Notes: generated from the letters alone by a model not told the origin. Shown: positions 26,841 through 36,913, counted from the first letter of the stretch. The stretch is 64,000 nt of DNA from Parabacteroides massiliensis (GCF_900155425.1 NZ_LT700191.1:1713599-1777598), one strand, 5' to 3'. Numbers and translations: made by a program.

Positions 26841-29800
26841 ATGCAAATGAAACAGATAAAGACAATACTATTCGCTTTCGGTTGCAGCTTCCTGCTGTCT
26901 GGTACGAAAGCATTCGCACAAGTAGAGAGGCTTCCTGATGAAGCGTCCTATCCGGTCTTACAGAAATTGGCCGGTGTCGAGTCGCCTGCCGTTTTGTTGA
27001 GTGGGACGTGGCAGTTCCGGTATTCCCCGGATAGCAAGTGGAACAAGATACAGGTTCCCGGCGAGCCTGCCATGCAGGGTTATGCCATCGAACATGACAA
27101 ACCGTTCACCTACCGGAAGTCGTTTACCGTTCCGGCCGATTATGCCGGTAAACATACAATCTTGCGTTTCGACGGCGTCTACAGCCATGCCCGCCTGTTT
27201 GTGAACGGCACGTTCGTCCGCGAACATCATGGCGGCTTTACCCGTTGGGAGACGGATATCACCTCTTTTGTCCGTCCCGGAAAGAAAAACGAGATACGCC
27301 TCGAAGTGACGGACCGCTTGGACGATATCTCGTATGCCTCCGGTTATGCTCACCATCCGGTCGGAGGAATCCTGCGCGATGTGACTTTATTCGCATTGCC
27401 CGAAACTTGCCTGTATGACTTCTATGCCGAAACGCATTTGGATGCCGCCTACAAGGATGCAGTCTTGGAGATCGCTTACAAAGTCCCGGTTGCCGGAAGT
27501 ACGGAAGTCGCCTATACGCTGACCGACCCGTCAGGCAAACACTATCCGTTAGCGCAATCCCGGTTCTCCCTGAAAGAGGGCGGGAATACGAATGAACTGT
27601 CCGTCAAGAATCCGTTGAAGTGGGATGCCGAACACCCGAACCTCTATACACTGACCGTCACCCTCAGCAAGGACGGAAAGGAGATCGGCCGTTTCGACCG
27701 CCGTATCGGTTTCCGTGACGTGAAGATAGAGAAAGACCGCATGTTGGTGAACGGCATGCCGGTGAAGCTGCGTGGAGCCTGCCGGCATGATATCCACCCG
27801 ACATTGGGCCGCACGACAACTGCCGAACTGGACAGCCTCGATGTGATCCTCTTCAAACGTTCCAATATGAACTTTGTCCGTACCTCGCATTATCCTCCTA
27901 CGGAACGTTTCTTAGAGTATTGCGACCACTACGGCATCTATGTGGAGAGCGAGACGGCCGTCTGCTTCGTCGATACCTACCGGCAGAAGAACTATGCGCC
28001 GGGTAAAACGCAGGACAGTGCCGAGTTCACGCCTCGCTATCTCTCGCAATGTCGCGAGATGGTGAAGTCGTTCCGTTCCCATCCCTCCATATTGTTCTGG
28101 TCGATCGGTAACGAAAGCGTGTACGGTGCGAACTTCCAGCAATGCTGGGATTGGGTGAAGGCGACAGACAAGACTCGTCCGGTTATATTCAGCTATCCCG
28201 GATCGGTCGGCGAGAAGAAGCCGATCTATGACATTCTGAGCATGCATTACCAGGATGTAAACGGAAACCTGAACCAATGGAATCGTTCTACCCGTGGTTT
28301 CCAGGGAGAAGGAATACCTGCCCTGTTCGACGAATGGGCGCATCCGGCGTGCTACACTTACGCTACCTTGCAGGAAGATCCGAATATCCGTGAGTTTTGG
28401 GGGCATTCGATCGAAAAGATGTGGAGTGGCCTCTTTGATGCTCCCGGTGGTTTGGGCGGTGCTATCTGGGGATATGTGGATGAAACATTTATGTTGCCCG
28501 AACCGAAGGTCGGGACTGCTTTCTGGAAAGAGTTTGCCCGTACCGCTAAACCGGAAGGCTATCAGGGCAAATGTGTCGGCTACGGAGAGTGGGGGATCGT
28601 GGATGTCTGGCGTCGTGAGAAACCGGAGTTTTGGGCTACCAAGAAAGCCTATTCACCGGTCCGCCTGATGACGACCGAGGTAGCATCTTTTCTGCCCGGA
28701 CAGCGTTTGTTGCTTCCGGTGTATAACCGCTTCGACCATACAGACCTGGACGAGATCAAGATACGTTATACCTACAAGGGAGTGGAAAAAGAACTTTCCG
28801 CCCCTTCCATCGCACCCCACCAAAAGGGATTGTTGGTAATCCCTGCCGAGGCTTGGGAGAAGGGCGAACCGTTGTCAGTCCGTTTCTATACGGCTACAGG
28901 AGAGCTATTGGATGCTGAACAGGTTTCTTTGGGCTGTGATAACCATATTTACCTCACCGATTCGAAATCGTCTCCGGCAAACGGTGTGTTGCGGGTAGAA
29001 GAAACCGCCGATATGATTACGGTTAAAGGAAACGGTTTCGAGATACCCTTCTCCAAAGAAACCGGTCTGATCTGCAATGCGACTTCCAAAGGGCAGGTTA
29101 TCATCGAGAAAGGCCCGTTCCTCCATCTCGACATCAACTTGAATCATCTGACCGGTGCCGAAGTACGTAAGAGTGCGCAGAAGTTCCTGACCTCCGATAG
29201 TGACTGGAAGAAACGAGGCTTGACTTATACCCGTAAAGAGGATGTGGTCGAAGTCGCTCTTTCCGGTTCCTACAAGGATGTGCAAACGGATATACTGATC
29301 CGGATCTCCGCTGGTGGTGAAATGAATGTCAGCTATATGGTTGTAGGCCAGCCGAACGGATACCTGCGTGAGACGGGCCTGTCTTTCTACTTGCCCGAAC
29401 GCTTGGACTATCTGCAGTGGGAGCGTAAAGGTATGTGGAGTTGTTATCCCGAAGACGCTTTTGCCGGGAACACGGGTGAAACTACCCTCTATAACCCGAA
29501 GCCTGTACAATATGGTGAAAACCCCGATCAACCTTGGTCGTCCGATACGCACAACTATTACTATTGGGCGGATGCCGGCGCAAATTGTACCCGTCCGTTG
29601 ACCCAAATGGCAAAGGGCATGAAGGAGAACATCTATCGCTATACCCTTTCCGCTACAGGCGAGAAAGCAGGGCTTACGGTTTGCTCGCCAGACGCATCCT
29701 TGGCTTGCCGTGCTTCCAAAAGAGGAGACGGGCAGTTGATGCTTTACATTAATAATCGTTGGGATTACCCGGAGATTGCCTGGGGCAACTATTGCAAGAC

Positions 29801-29846
29801 GTTGGAGGCGGTGCCTTGCTATGGCGAGATGAAGATACGGTTCTGA
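26841..29846 (+). CDS. Glycoside hydrolase family 2 enzyme
   Basis: This 1001-residue enzyme has a cleavable signal peptide ending A-F-A-Q, so it is periplasmic or exported. GH2 modules are clear: jelly-roll domain (L-S-G-T-W-Q-F-R-Y near 54-62), Ig-like domain ending I-G-F-R-D, and TIM barrel with R-G-A-C-R-H-D-I-H-P. The acid/base is E425 in W-S-I-G-N-E-S and the likely nucleophile E498 in L-F-D-E-W, which differs from the Y-G-E-Y context of the GH2 at 11569. A long C-terminal beta domain follows. It is the last gene of the cassette, 36 bases after the symporter. The ATG at 26847 is an alternative start. Confidence 0.86.
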   Translation: MQMKQIKTILFAFGCSFLLSGTKAFAQVERLPDEASYPVLQKLAGVESPAVLLSGTWQFRYSPDSKWNKIQVPGEPAMQGYAIEHDKPFTYRKSFTVPADYAGKHTILRFDGVYSHARLFVNGTFVREHHGGFTRWETDITSFVRPGKKNEIRLEVTDRLDDISYASGYAHHPVGGILRDVTLFALPETCLYDFYAETHLDAAYKDAVLEIAYKVPVAGSTEVAYTLTDPSGKHYPLAQSRFSLKEGGNTNELSVKNPLKWDAEHPNLYTLTVTLSKDGKEIGRFDRRIGFRDVKIEKDRMLVNGMPVKLRGACRHDIHPTLGRTTTAELDSLDVILFKRSNMNFVRTSHYPPTERFLEYCDHYGIYVESETAVCFVDTYRQKNYAPGKTQDSAEFTPRYLSQCREMVKSFRSHPSILFWSIGNESVYGANFQQCWDWVKATDKTRPVIFSYPGSVGEKKPIYDILSMHYQDVNGNLNQWNRSTRGFQGEGIPALFDEWAHPACYTYATLQEDPNIREFWGHSIEKMWSGLFDAPGGLGGAIWGYVDETFMLPEPKVGTAFWKEFARTAKPEGYQGKCVGYGEWGIVDVWRREKPEFWATKKAYSPVRLMTTEVASFLPGQRLLLPVYNRFDHTDLDEIKIRYTYKGVEKELSAPSIAPHQKGLLVIPAEAWEKGEPLSVRFYTATGELLDAEQVSLGCDNHIYLTDSKSSPANGVLRVEETADMITVKGNGFEIPFSKETGLICNATSKGQVIIEKGPFLHLDINLNHLTGAEVRKSAQKFLTSDSDWKKRGLTYTRKEDVVEVALSGSYKDVQTDILIRISAGGEMNVSYMVVGQPNGYLRETGLSFYLPERLDYLQWERKGMWSCYPEDAFAGNTGETTLYNPKPVQYGENPDQPWSSDTHNYYYWADAGANCTRPLTQMAKGMKENIYRYTLSATGEKAGLTVCSPDASLACRASKRGDGQLMLYINNRWDYPEIAWGNYCKTLEAVPCYGEMKIRF

Positions 29847-29855
29847 TTTGGATTC

Positions 29856-29891
29856 AGGCACGGATTACACGAACCCATGTAATCCGTGCCT
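29856..29891. terminator. Perfect 14-bp hairpin between convergent genes
   Basis: AGGCACGGATTACA (29856-29869) pairs with TGTAATCCGTGCCT (29878-29891), loop of eight bases. It separates the convergent GH2 and C1 peptidase genes and can serve both. The arm sequence resembles dispersed cacggattaca-type repeats and one arm recurs before the GH2 gene. Confidence 0.75.
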
Positions 29892-29901
29892 ATAAATATA
29901 T

Positions 29902-31074
29902 TTATTTGATTCCTAACTTCCCCTTGATCGCTTTGGGTATCGCATCCTTATGAACCATTACATAGATGGTTTTGGCGCGGACGAAGCTCTCGGACATGTT
30001 CAGGTAGCCGCCGAACTTGTTGCGGTCGGTACCCCATGAGTTCTTGGTGATGTAATATTTCGTGCCGTTCTGGTCTTTTGTGATGCCGGTCACGTGCATC
30101 AGGTGGTCATCGGTAGTCACGAACGATTCGAAGCCGGCCTGGCGTACTTCCGGAGTTACGTTGACTTCCGGGTAGGGGCGTTCGAACTTGAACACCTCTT
30201 CCAAACGTTCCTTTTCACCTAATTTCTCGAAACGGGCGCGGTCCGTATTCGACAAGTCTTCCACTTTTTTTACTTCCGGGTTGATGGCGACACCGTTCGT
30301 AAAGGAGAATCCCTTCTCGCTCACGTCACCGTCCCAACAGACCGTATAGCCGTTTGTCAAAGCATGGTCCACCGTCTCCATCATTTCGTCGAGCGGCAGG
30401 TTGTACATCAGGGAATGTTCCCAGTTGTCGGGTACTTCCACGTCGAACTTCACATAATACGGATGATGCGTGAAACTGGTCAGTTCGATATAGTCGTCCA
30501 TATTCAACCCTAACGATTCGGCGAATGACTTCGGCGTATACTCTTTTCCCTTATAAGTGAATTTCTCCGGCAGTTTGCCTAAATAGGTATCGAACAGGTT
30601 GTCGATCAGCTTGTAATATTCCGGACTGCGTGTTTTCGCCTTCACCGCCACATCCGCAAGTGCCTGCATATAGCGGACCATCTCGCTGTGGTTGTGCCGT
30701 TCGGAGTCGTAGTTGATACCCGTATACACCTCTTCCGGTACGATCCCCACCTGGCGGTATGCATTCATAAAGGTATGTGAAAGGCTGCCCTGCCCGATAT
30801 TACCCTCTCCGCGACGCAGATAGTTGTCCTGCAATTGGTTCATATATTTCTGGCGGACGATGAACATCTCCGAAAGGTCATACGTCCCTTTTCCCATACG
30901 GAGCAGTTCGGATTCCATAAACGAAGTCGTGGCAAAGCACCAACAAGTCCCCGTTGCCGCCTGGTTCTTAACCGGGGTAGCGGGAACCGTTACCACTTCT
31001 GTAAACTGATATCCCTGGCCGAACGCTGCCGAAGCAGAGAACACCAGCATACAAGATAGAATAAGTGATTTCAT
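29902..31074 (-). CDS. C1-family cysteine peptidase (bleomycin hydrolase/aminopeptidase C-like)
   Basis: This 390-residue protein has a signal peptide ending A-A-F-G-Q, so it is exported to the periplasm or beyond. The catalytic set of the papain clan is visible: Q38 with C44 in N-Q-A-A-T-G-T-C-W-C-F-A, a His in D-H-L-M-H-V-T-G, and Asn in T-K-N-S-W-G. The spacing between Cys and His, with large insertions, matches the C1B (PepC/bleomycin hydrolase) branch. It follows the C69 dipeptidase gene by 39 bases on the same strand, so the two probably act together on peptides. Confidence 0.88.
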   Translation of the reverse strand: MKSLILSCMLVFSASAAFGQGYQFTEVVTVPATPVKNQAATGTCWCFATTSFMESELLRMGKGTYDLSEMFIVRQKYMNQLQDNYLRRGEGNIGQGSLSHTFMNAYRQVGIVPEEVYTGINYDSERHNHSEMVRYMQALADVAVKAKTRSPEYYKLIDNLFDTYLGKLPEKFTYKGKEYTPKSFAESLGLNMDDYIELTSFTHHPYYVKFDVEVPDNWEHSLMYNLPLDEMMETVDHALTNGYTVCWDGDVSEKGFSFTNGVAINPEVKKVEDLSNTDRARFEKLGEKERLEEVFKFERPYPEVNVTPEVRQAGFESFVTTDDHLMHVTGITKDQNGTKYYITKNSWGTDRNKFGGYLNMSESFVRAKTIYVMVHKDAIPKAIKGKLGIK

Positions 31075-31113
31075 GATTTATGAATTATGATTTATGAATA
31101 AAATGTCAATTGC

Positions 31114-32724
31114 TCAGAATCCTCTCGCGAACATCTTCCAGAACTCGTCCGCCATCTCCTGCCAGCGTAGGATTGTCGCACCGGCGAAGTCTGCCGTGTA
31201 GCCGGTCAGGAAAGCCCGTGCGGCCTCTTCCCCTTTGCTGCCCTGCAATTCTTTGTAGCGGTTTTCAACGAAAGGCATCTCCGATAAGCCCTTTTCCTCG
31301 AAGTGGGCTATCGCACCGTTGATCTTGTCTTTGGTCAATCCCCAGCGAACCGTAGCCAACTTGTTTGCCGTCCGGTATTTCCAGACGATGGCATCCTCGC
31401 GATGGCGGTGCTGCCCGCAGATACCGAAAGCAACCGGCAGGTCGGTCGTTCCTGCAAAGATCGGGATGCGCGGACTCTGTCCCGGATTGTCGAACGACAG
31501 CCAGGCAACGCCGCCTACTGCATCCGGCAGCCAACTGCGAAGCTGTATCACGTGCGAGTAAGAACATTGCGGAACTGCCACCAGGCGATTGCGAGTCACC
31601 GTCCCCGGTTTCACACTGTTCAGCATATTGACCATATCCGTCACCATCCACGGGTTTGCCGCCGGGCTGGTGATGGTGTCTGTCTTTTGTGTCTCCTTGT
31701 TCTTGACAGTAACTTTCAGGTTGCTTGTCATGTCCCATTCCGTTCCCTCGTAGGTCTGGCGCAGTAATGCCATCACATCCGTTACGGTAACCGCTTTGTC
31801 CGGCTTCACGCTAATCGGCAGTTCTTCTGCGTCGTACGACAGTTTGAGCGAAGGAGCCAATGCGTTCAGGATAAAATACTCGCGGATACTGAATGCCTTC
31901 GGTTCGCCGAAATAGTTGCCCCCGCTATAGGCTTTCCAAAATTTGAACGGTTCCTTGCCGTCCCAAAAGCCCATCTTTTTGGCAACGGAGAATACATTTT
32001 TTGAAGCCATATAATGATCCTCGTCTTTCAGGTCGAGCGTGGAGATACGCGAGATATTGGCCGATACCCCTACATGATCATCCGGGATACGGACAGCCGC
32101 CCATACACCACCGATTTTGTCCTGCCCTTCGCCGAACACCTCAAAATGCCAGACCTCGTTCGGATCGGCGATCGTCAGGCATTCGCCCGAATCCCCGTAT
32201 CCGTGTTCGGCAACCAGTTGCCCGATCAGCCGTATCGCTTCGCGTGCCGTCGTGCAACGCTGTAAAGCGATCTTTTCCAGCTCCTCGATCAAGAACATCC
32301 CTTTCTTGTTCTGTAACTCTTTGCGTCCGGAGATTGTCGTTTCGCCAATCCCCAACTGTTTTTCATTGAGGCAGGGGTAAGCGGTATTCAGAAATTGATA
32401 GGTCGAGCGGGCTTCCGGTATCGTCCCCTTCAACTCCATGTTCGTGCGGTCGGCAGGATATTCGGTGTGCATGCGGCCGTTATAGATGGCAACCGTCGTG
32501 TCACGCTCGTAACGGGTGGCTGGGACGATCTCCATCCATGTGCGGTAGTTCCCGTCACAGGTGTGGCTGGTCATGACCGAACCATCAGCCGATGCTTTCT
32601 TTCCGATCATGATGCTTGTACAACTTTCGGGGGTATTGACCGGCCGGGAATATTCGATTTCCTGGCTTTGGAGGTTACTACAGTAACATATCAGAGCGAT
32701 TGTAAGGAGAAAAAATCTATTCAT
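31114..32724 (-). CDS. C69-family dipeptidase
   Basis: This 536-residue protein has an N-terminal signal peptide and then the C69 peptidase domain. Cys35, in E-S-C-T-S-I-M-I-G, is the predicted N-terminal nucleophile exposed after processing. The following A-S-A-D-G-S-V-M-T-S-H-T-C-D-G-N-Y segment is the conserved family start. Secreted C69 dipeptidases are common in Bacteroidales. It shares a transcription unit with the C1 peptidase downstream and diverges from the GH20 gene. Confidence 0.9.
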   Translation of the reverse strand: MNRFFLLTIALICYCSNLQSQEIEYSRPVNTPESCTSIMIGKKASADGSVMTSHTCDGNYRTWMEIVPATRYERDTTVAIYNGRMHTEYPADRTNMELKGTIPEARSTYQFLNTAYPCLNEKQLGIGETTISGRKELQNKKGMFLIEELEKIALQRCTTAREAIRLIGQLVAEHGYGDSGECLTIADPNEVWHFEVFGEGQDKIGGVWAAVRIPDDHVGVSANISRISTLDLKDEDHYMASKNVFSVAKKMGFWDGKEPFKFWKAYSGGNYFGEPKAFSIREYFILNALAPSLKLSYDAEELPISVKPDKAVTVTDVMALLRQTYEGTEWDMTSNLKVTVKNKETQKTDTITSPAANPWMVTDMVNMLNSVKPGTVTRNRLVAVPQCSYSHVIQLRSWLPDAVGGVAWLSFDNPGQSPRIPIFAGTTDLPVAFGICGQHRHREDAIVWKYRTANKLATVRWGLTKDKINGAIAHFEEKGLSEMPFVENRYKELQGSKGEEAARAFLTGYTADFAGATILRWQEMADEFWKMFARGF

Positions 32725-32767
32725 GAGTTTTGTTATTTTGTTCAGCGGTTAAAGATATAAATTTTTA

Positions 32768-32775
32768 TATATTTG
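32768..32775 (+). promoter_or_regulatory. Bacteroidetes -7 box for GH20 gene
   Basis: TATATTTG matches TAnnTTTG, 19 bases before the ATG at 32795. A near match for the divergent C69 gene (TATCTTTA on the minus strand, 32757-32750) lies a few bases away. Confidence 0.5.
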
Positions 32776-32794
32776 CCCAATAATATAACAAACC

Positions 32795-34369
32795 ATGAGA
32801 AAACTAATTTATTTAAGCACATTACTACTTCTATTCGTGTTGCCTTTGGCAGCACAACAACCTTTGCTCCCGACACCGGTAAAGGTACAGAACGGGAAAG
32901 GCTCGTTCACTATCGGAAAGAATCTGCAAATACAAGGTAATGGCGGGTATGCCGACAAGTTGGCCGCCGGGCTGCAATCCGAGTTGAAAGAAGCTGGTAT
33001 GCAAGCGTCATCTGCCAGTGGAACCATCCGTCTGGAATTGACAAACGATTGCAAAATGGCCGATGAGGCCTATACGCTCATTGTCGAACCGAACAGTGTT
33101 CTATTGCAAGCCTCTTCCGAAGCCGGCCTGTTCTATGCCAAGGAAGCCCTTTTGCAACTCTCCCGTTTCGGTAAAGGCAATGTGCGGGTCTGCAAGATAC
33201 AGGATCAACCCCGCTATGGATGGCGCGGTTTCATGTTAGACGAGAGCCGCCATTTCTTCGGTAAAGAAAAGGTGAAACAATATCTGGACATCATGGCGTC
33301 TCTTCGGCTGAATGTGTTCCACTGGCACTTGACCGACGAACCGGGCTGGCGTATCGAGATCAAGCGCTATCCGAAGCTCACCACCGAGGGGGCTGTTGGT
33401 AACTGGCATGATCCTAAAGCACCTGCTACGTTCTACACCCAGGAAGAGATCAAGGAGATCGTCGCCTATGCAGCCGACCGCCATATCATGGTCGTTCCCG
33501 AATTCGACATGCCGGGCCATGCTACTGCCGTCTGCCGTTCCTATCCCGAAATCTCCGGTGGAGGAGAGGGCAAATGGCAGCATTTCACGTTTCATCCTTG
33601 CAAAGAAGAAACGTTCGAGTTTATCAGCAACGTGCTCGACGAGATCGTCGCTTTGTTCCCTTCCCCTTATATCCATATCGGAGGCGACGAAGTGCACTAC
33701 GGCAACCAAAGTTGGTTCACCGATCCCGAAATCCAGCAATTCATCAAAGATAAGAACTTGGGTAACGAGACGGGCCTGGAACAGTATTTTATTCGCCGTG
33801 CCGCCGATATCGTCGCATCCAAAGGCAAGACGATGATTGGCTGGGACGAGATGATCGATGCCGGTGTCTCTCCCGACAAAGCTGTCGTCATGTGGTGGCG
33901 CCACGACCGCAAACACCAGTTGGTGAAGGCGTTCGAAAATGGTTACCGGGTGATTATGACTCCGCGCCGTCCGTTGTATGCCGACTTCATCCAGTATGGT
34001 GGCCATAAAGTAGGTCGTGTATGGGGAGGTTACAACACGATCGAGAACATCTACTGTTTTCCCGAACCTATCATCCATCTGACGCGCGATTATGAAGATC
34101 AGGTGATGGGCCTTCAGTTCTCCCTTTGGACGGAACGGGTAGCCGATGCCAAGCGTTTGGACTATATGGCTTTCCCACGCTTGGTTGCTGTAGCCGAATC
34201 AGCTTGGACTCCTGCCAAATCAAAGGAATGCAGCCTCTTTATGCAAAAACTTCCTTATTTCTTGCAATACCTTGGTGAAAAAGGCATCTATTATTTCAAC
34301 CCCTTCAATCCTGAATCTACACCCGAACCCGGCGCTCCTGATAAGGAAGATGTGTTGAAGAATGGATAA
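32795..34369 (+). CDS. Beta-N-acetylhexosaminidase, GH20
   Basis: This 524-residue enzyme has a signal peptide ending P-L-A-A-Q-Q, so it is exported. An N-terminal GH20b-type domain precedes the GH20 barrel, which starts at R-Y-G-W-R-G-F-M-L-D-E-S-R-H-F-F. The catalytic pair D298-E299 is in H-I-G-G-D-E-V, where Asp assists the substrate acetamido group and Glu is the acid/base. H-W-H-L-T-D-E and W-x-E motifs of the active site are also present. It should release terminal GlcNAc or GalNAc from glycans or peptidoglycan fragments. The gene stands alone between terminators. Confidence 0.93.
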   Translation: MRKLIYLSTLLLLFVLPLAAQQPLLPTPVKVQNGKGSFTIGKNLQIQGNGGYADKLAAGLQSELKEAGMQASSASGTIRLELTNDCKMADEAYTLIVEPNSVLLQASSEAGLFYAKEALLQLSRFGKGNVRVCKIQDQPRYGWRGFMLDESRHFFGKEKVKQYLDIMASLRLNVFHWHLTDEPGWRIEIKRYPKLTTEGAVGNWHDPKAPATFYTQEEIKEIVAYAADRHIMVVPEFDMPGHATAVCRSYPEISGGGEGKWQHFTFHPCKEETFEFISNVLDEIVALFPSPYIHIGGDEVHYGNQSWFTDPEIQQFIKDKNLGNETGLEQYFIRRAADIVASKGKTMIGWDEMIDAGVSPDKAVVMWWRHDRKHQLVKAFENGYRVIMTPRRPLYADFIQYGGHKVGRVWGGYNTIENIYCFPEPIIHLTRDYEDQVMGLQFSLWTERVADAKRLDYMAFPRLVAVAESAWTPAKSKECSLFMQKLPYFLQYLGEKGIYYFNPFNPESTPEPGAPDKEDVLKNG

Positions 34370-34412
34370 GAGATCAGGTATAGGCCGAATATTTCTGATT
34401 CGTATTATAACA

Positions 34413-34454
34413 GAGTACACTATTGGCGACTTATTTGGAGCCAATAATGTACTC
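34413..34454. terminator. Bidirectional hairpin between GH20 and permease
   Basis: Arms 34413-34427 and 34440-34454 pair over 15 positions with one mismatch and a 12-base loop; TCTTTATTTATT follows on the plus strand. It ends the GH20 gene and probably also the leftward efflux operon, whose last stop codon is at 34462. Confidence 0.75.
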
Positions 34455-34461
34455 TCTTTAT

Positions 34462-36885
34462 TTATTCGTAGCGCAAGGACTTGGCCGGTTTGCTGAAGAT
34501 GGTTTTGACCGTTTGCCAGCCGATGGTCAGCAAAGAAATCACACACAATAGGAGAACCGGAACGAAGAAGAACCAAGCTTTCCAGTCTGTACGGAACGAA
34601 TAATGGTTTAGCCAGTCTCCCATAATCCAACCTGAAAGAGGAAGGGCGATGACAATAGCAATGGCAATCAGCAGGAAGAACTCGCGCCCCAACTCATAGA
34701 ACAACTGTATCCTGGAAGCTCCCAGAACTTTTCGAATTCCCATCTCCCGGATACGGGTCGAACAAGAAAACATGACCAGGACACCCAATCCCATACAAGA
34801 AATAAAGATCGCCAGTATCGCAAAGAGTGCAATAATCACCCCGAATACTTCATCCTGCCGGTATTGCTGGTCGAAGAACTGGTCGAGAAAGAAATAATCA
34901 TAGCTGGAATCCGGGAAATGACGTTCCCATGCACCTTCGACTTGCTTCACAAGATCACGCGGGTTACCGTTCTCCATAACGACAGAGATATAGCGTTGCT
35001 TCATCCAGCTCAGTTTCTCATGCAAGGCAAACAGGATCGGCGTATAATCTTTGTTAAGCGACTGCTGATGGTAATCTTTCACTACTCCGATGATCTGCAT
35101 TGGCTGATCGACGGTTTCGACAGACAGACGTTGCCCCAAAGCAGTATCGACCGATTCGAATCCTAATGTACGTACGGCCGATTCGTTTAGGACAATTTTA
35201 TAAAAATCTCCTCCATAATCTTCGGAAAAACCGCGACCGGCAACAAACTTCATGTCATAAGCATCCAGAAAATACTCGTCGCAGCTCAGCATCTCCAACA
35301 GGCGTGTCTGCTTTGTCACATCATTTTCGCGGACGATGGACAGAAAGTCGGCCACCTCCGTTCCGGGAACTGCACCGGAAACCGTCACTGTCCTGATAGA
35401 AGGCAAGAATGCTACTTCTTTCTTAAAAGCCTCCAACTTCATCGCAAGTTCCTCGCATTGTGCTGGGAACTTAAGTACCAATGTCTGATCTACCCGTACT
35501 CCCAAAGAAGCACTTCGCATGTATTGAAGTTGCGCGTACACAATCAATGTTCCGCAAAGCAATACCAAAGAAGCCGTGTATTGCAGCACCACCAGGACCT
35601 TACGGGTGGCCGTTGCCCCACGTGTATGGGTGAATTTCCCTTTCAGCATCCGGATAGGCTTGATACCGGATAAGATCGTAGCCGGGTAAAAGCCGGAAAG
35701 AAACACACCGATCGCGAAGATCAGCAACAGATACCATCCCAGCGAGGTCGTAAACCAGACAGAGAAACTCAGAGCTCGCCCCGTCAGATTATTGAAAGAA
35801 GGCATCAACGCTTCCATCAGCCCGACAGCCAGAATAAAAGCGATGCTGTTCGTTACCAGCGATTCGAAAAGGAACTGGAAAACGACCTGCCTTCGGCTTG
35901 CTCCTGAAGCTCGGCGTATACCGATCTCTTTTGCCCGTTCCATCGAACGGGCAACGGTCATGTTGATATAGTTGATCCAAGCGATACAAAGAATGGCAAG
36001 TGCCGTACAGATCAATACCCAGATAGAAGAGCGGTTCCCCTTTACTTCCGGCTCATATGCTTTCTGTGAATTCAGATGAATATCACGTAGATTCGTTAAC
36101 TGAATTGCCCATGCTCTATTCTTCAACGCCTCTTCCGTCTTATATTTTTCGGCCATTTCCGGGAAATTGTCCTCTACTTGTGTCTTCAGATTTGCCGACT
36201 TCAATAAAACATACGAATAGACTTCGTGGCGATACCAATATTCATCCATCCATTTCGGGAGTGTCTTGTAAGAGATCAGGAGGCTATAGCGGACATGTGT
36301 ATTGACCGGCATATCTTCCATGATACCCGTCACTTCGCAGGCTTCCTCTCCGATATTACTACGGAAGATCAGGATTTTCCCAATCGGATTTTCTCCCTTG
36401 AAATATTTGTGGGCAATCCGTTCGGTGATAACCACCTTGTTCGGCCCGTCCAGGCAGTTTTCCTTATTCCCTTTCAATAGTTTGAAATCAAAAAAATTGA
36501 AGAAGTTGGCCTCTGCATAACCGATACCGGTTTCGCGGTACAATAGCTCGTTGTATTTCACGACCTGTTCCGGATAATACTGGCTTCCGACACGGGTATA
36601 ATCTTCAATGCCACTCATATTCTGCTTCATAGCCGTAGCATAGCCGGCAGACGAACTTGCCCAGTCGTCCGTCAGCTCTCCGTTCTCGAAGAAACGGGCT
36701 TCGACGCGGAAGATGCGGTCCTGCCGGGTGTGGATATCGTCGTAGCTGTACTCGAAGGCCACATATGTCAGGATCAGTAGGGCCGCTGCCATACCAATTG
36801 CCAGCCCGACAACATTGATGGCGCTGAACCCTTTCTTTTTGGTAAGGCTTCGCCACGCACTGTTCCAGTAATTTGATAATATCAT
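34462..36885 (-). CDS. ABC transporter permease, MacB/FtsX type (second copy)
   Basis: This 807-residue inner-membrane protein has the Bacteroidetes two-FtsX layout. A first transmembrane helix is at about 20-42, then a MacB-like periplasmic core domain, three FtsX helices near 280-420, a second periplasmic domain, and three helices at the C-terminus near 680-790. Both R-E-I/M-G-I-R-[RK]-x-x-G-A-S-R coupling motifs are visible (E-I-G-I-R-R-A-S-G-A-S-R and E-M-G-I-R-K-V-L-G-A-S-R). It is clearly a paralogue of the permease at 37594-39999: both hold V-S-G-A-V-P-G-x-E-V-A and I-G-V-V-K-D-Y-H-Q-Q-S-L. It is the last gene of the efflux operon, 28 bases after the ATPase. Confidence 0.9.
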   Translation of the reverse strand: MILSNYWNSAWRSLTKKKGFSAINVVGLAIGMAAALLILTYVAFEYSYDDIHTRQDRIFRVEARFFENGELTDDWASSSAGYATAMKQNMSGIEDYTRVGSQYYPEQVVKYNELLYRETGIGYAEANFFNFFDFKLLKGNKENCLDGPNKVVITERIAHKYFKGENPIGKILIFRSNIGEEACEVTGIMEDMPVNTHVRYSLLISYKTLPKWMDEYWYRHEVYSYVLLKSANLKTQVEDNFPEMAEKYKTEEALKNRAWAIQLTNLRDIHLNSQKAYEPEVKGNRSSIWVLICTALAILCIAWINYINMTVARSMERAKEIGIRRASGASRRQVVFQFLFESLVTNSIAFILAVGLMEALMPSFNNLTGRALSFSVWFTTSLGWYLLLIFAIGVFLSGFYPATILSGIKPIRMLKGKFTHTRGATATRKVLVVLQYTASLVLLCGTLIVYAQLQYMRSASLGVRVDQTLVLKFPAQCEELAMKLEAFKKEVAFLPSIRTVTVSGAVPGTEVADFLSIVRENDVTKQTRLLEMLSCDEYFLDAYDMKFVAGRGFSEDYGGDFYKIVLNESAVRTLGFESVDTALGQRLSVETVDQPMQIIGVVKDYHQQSLNKDYTPILFALHEKLSWMKQRYISVVMENGNPRDLVKQVEGAWERHFPDSSYDYFFLDQFFDQQYRQDEVFGVIIALFAILAIFISCMGLGVLVMFSCSTRIREMGIRKVLGASRIQLFYELGREFFLLIAIAIVIALPLSGWIMGDWLNHYSFRTDWKAWFFFVPVLLLCVISLLTIGWQTVKTIFSKPAKSLRYE

Positions 36886-36913
36886 GGTCCGATAGATTTT
36901 TATTTATAAATAT

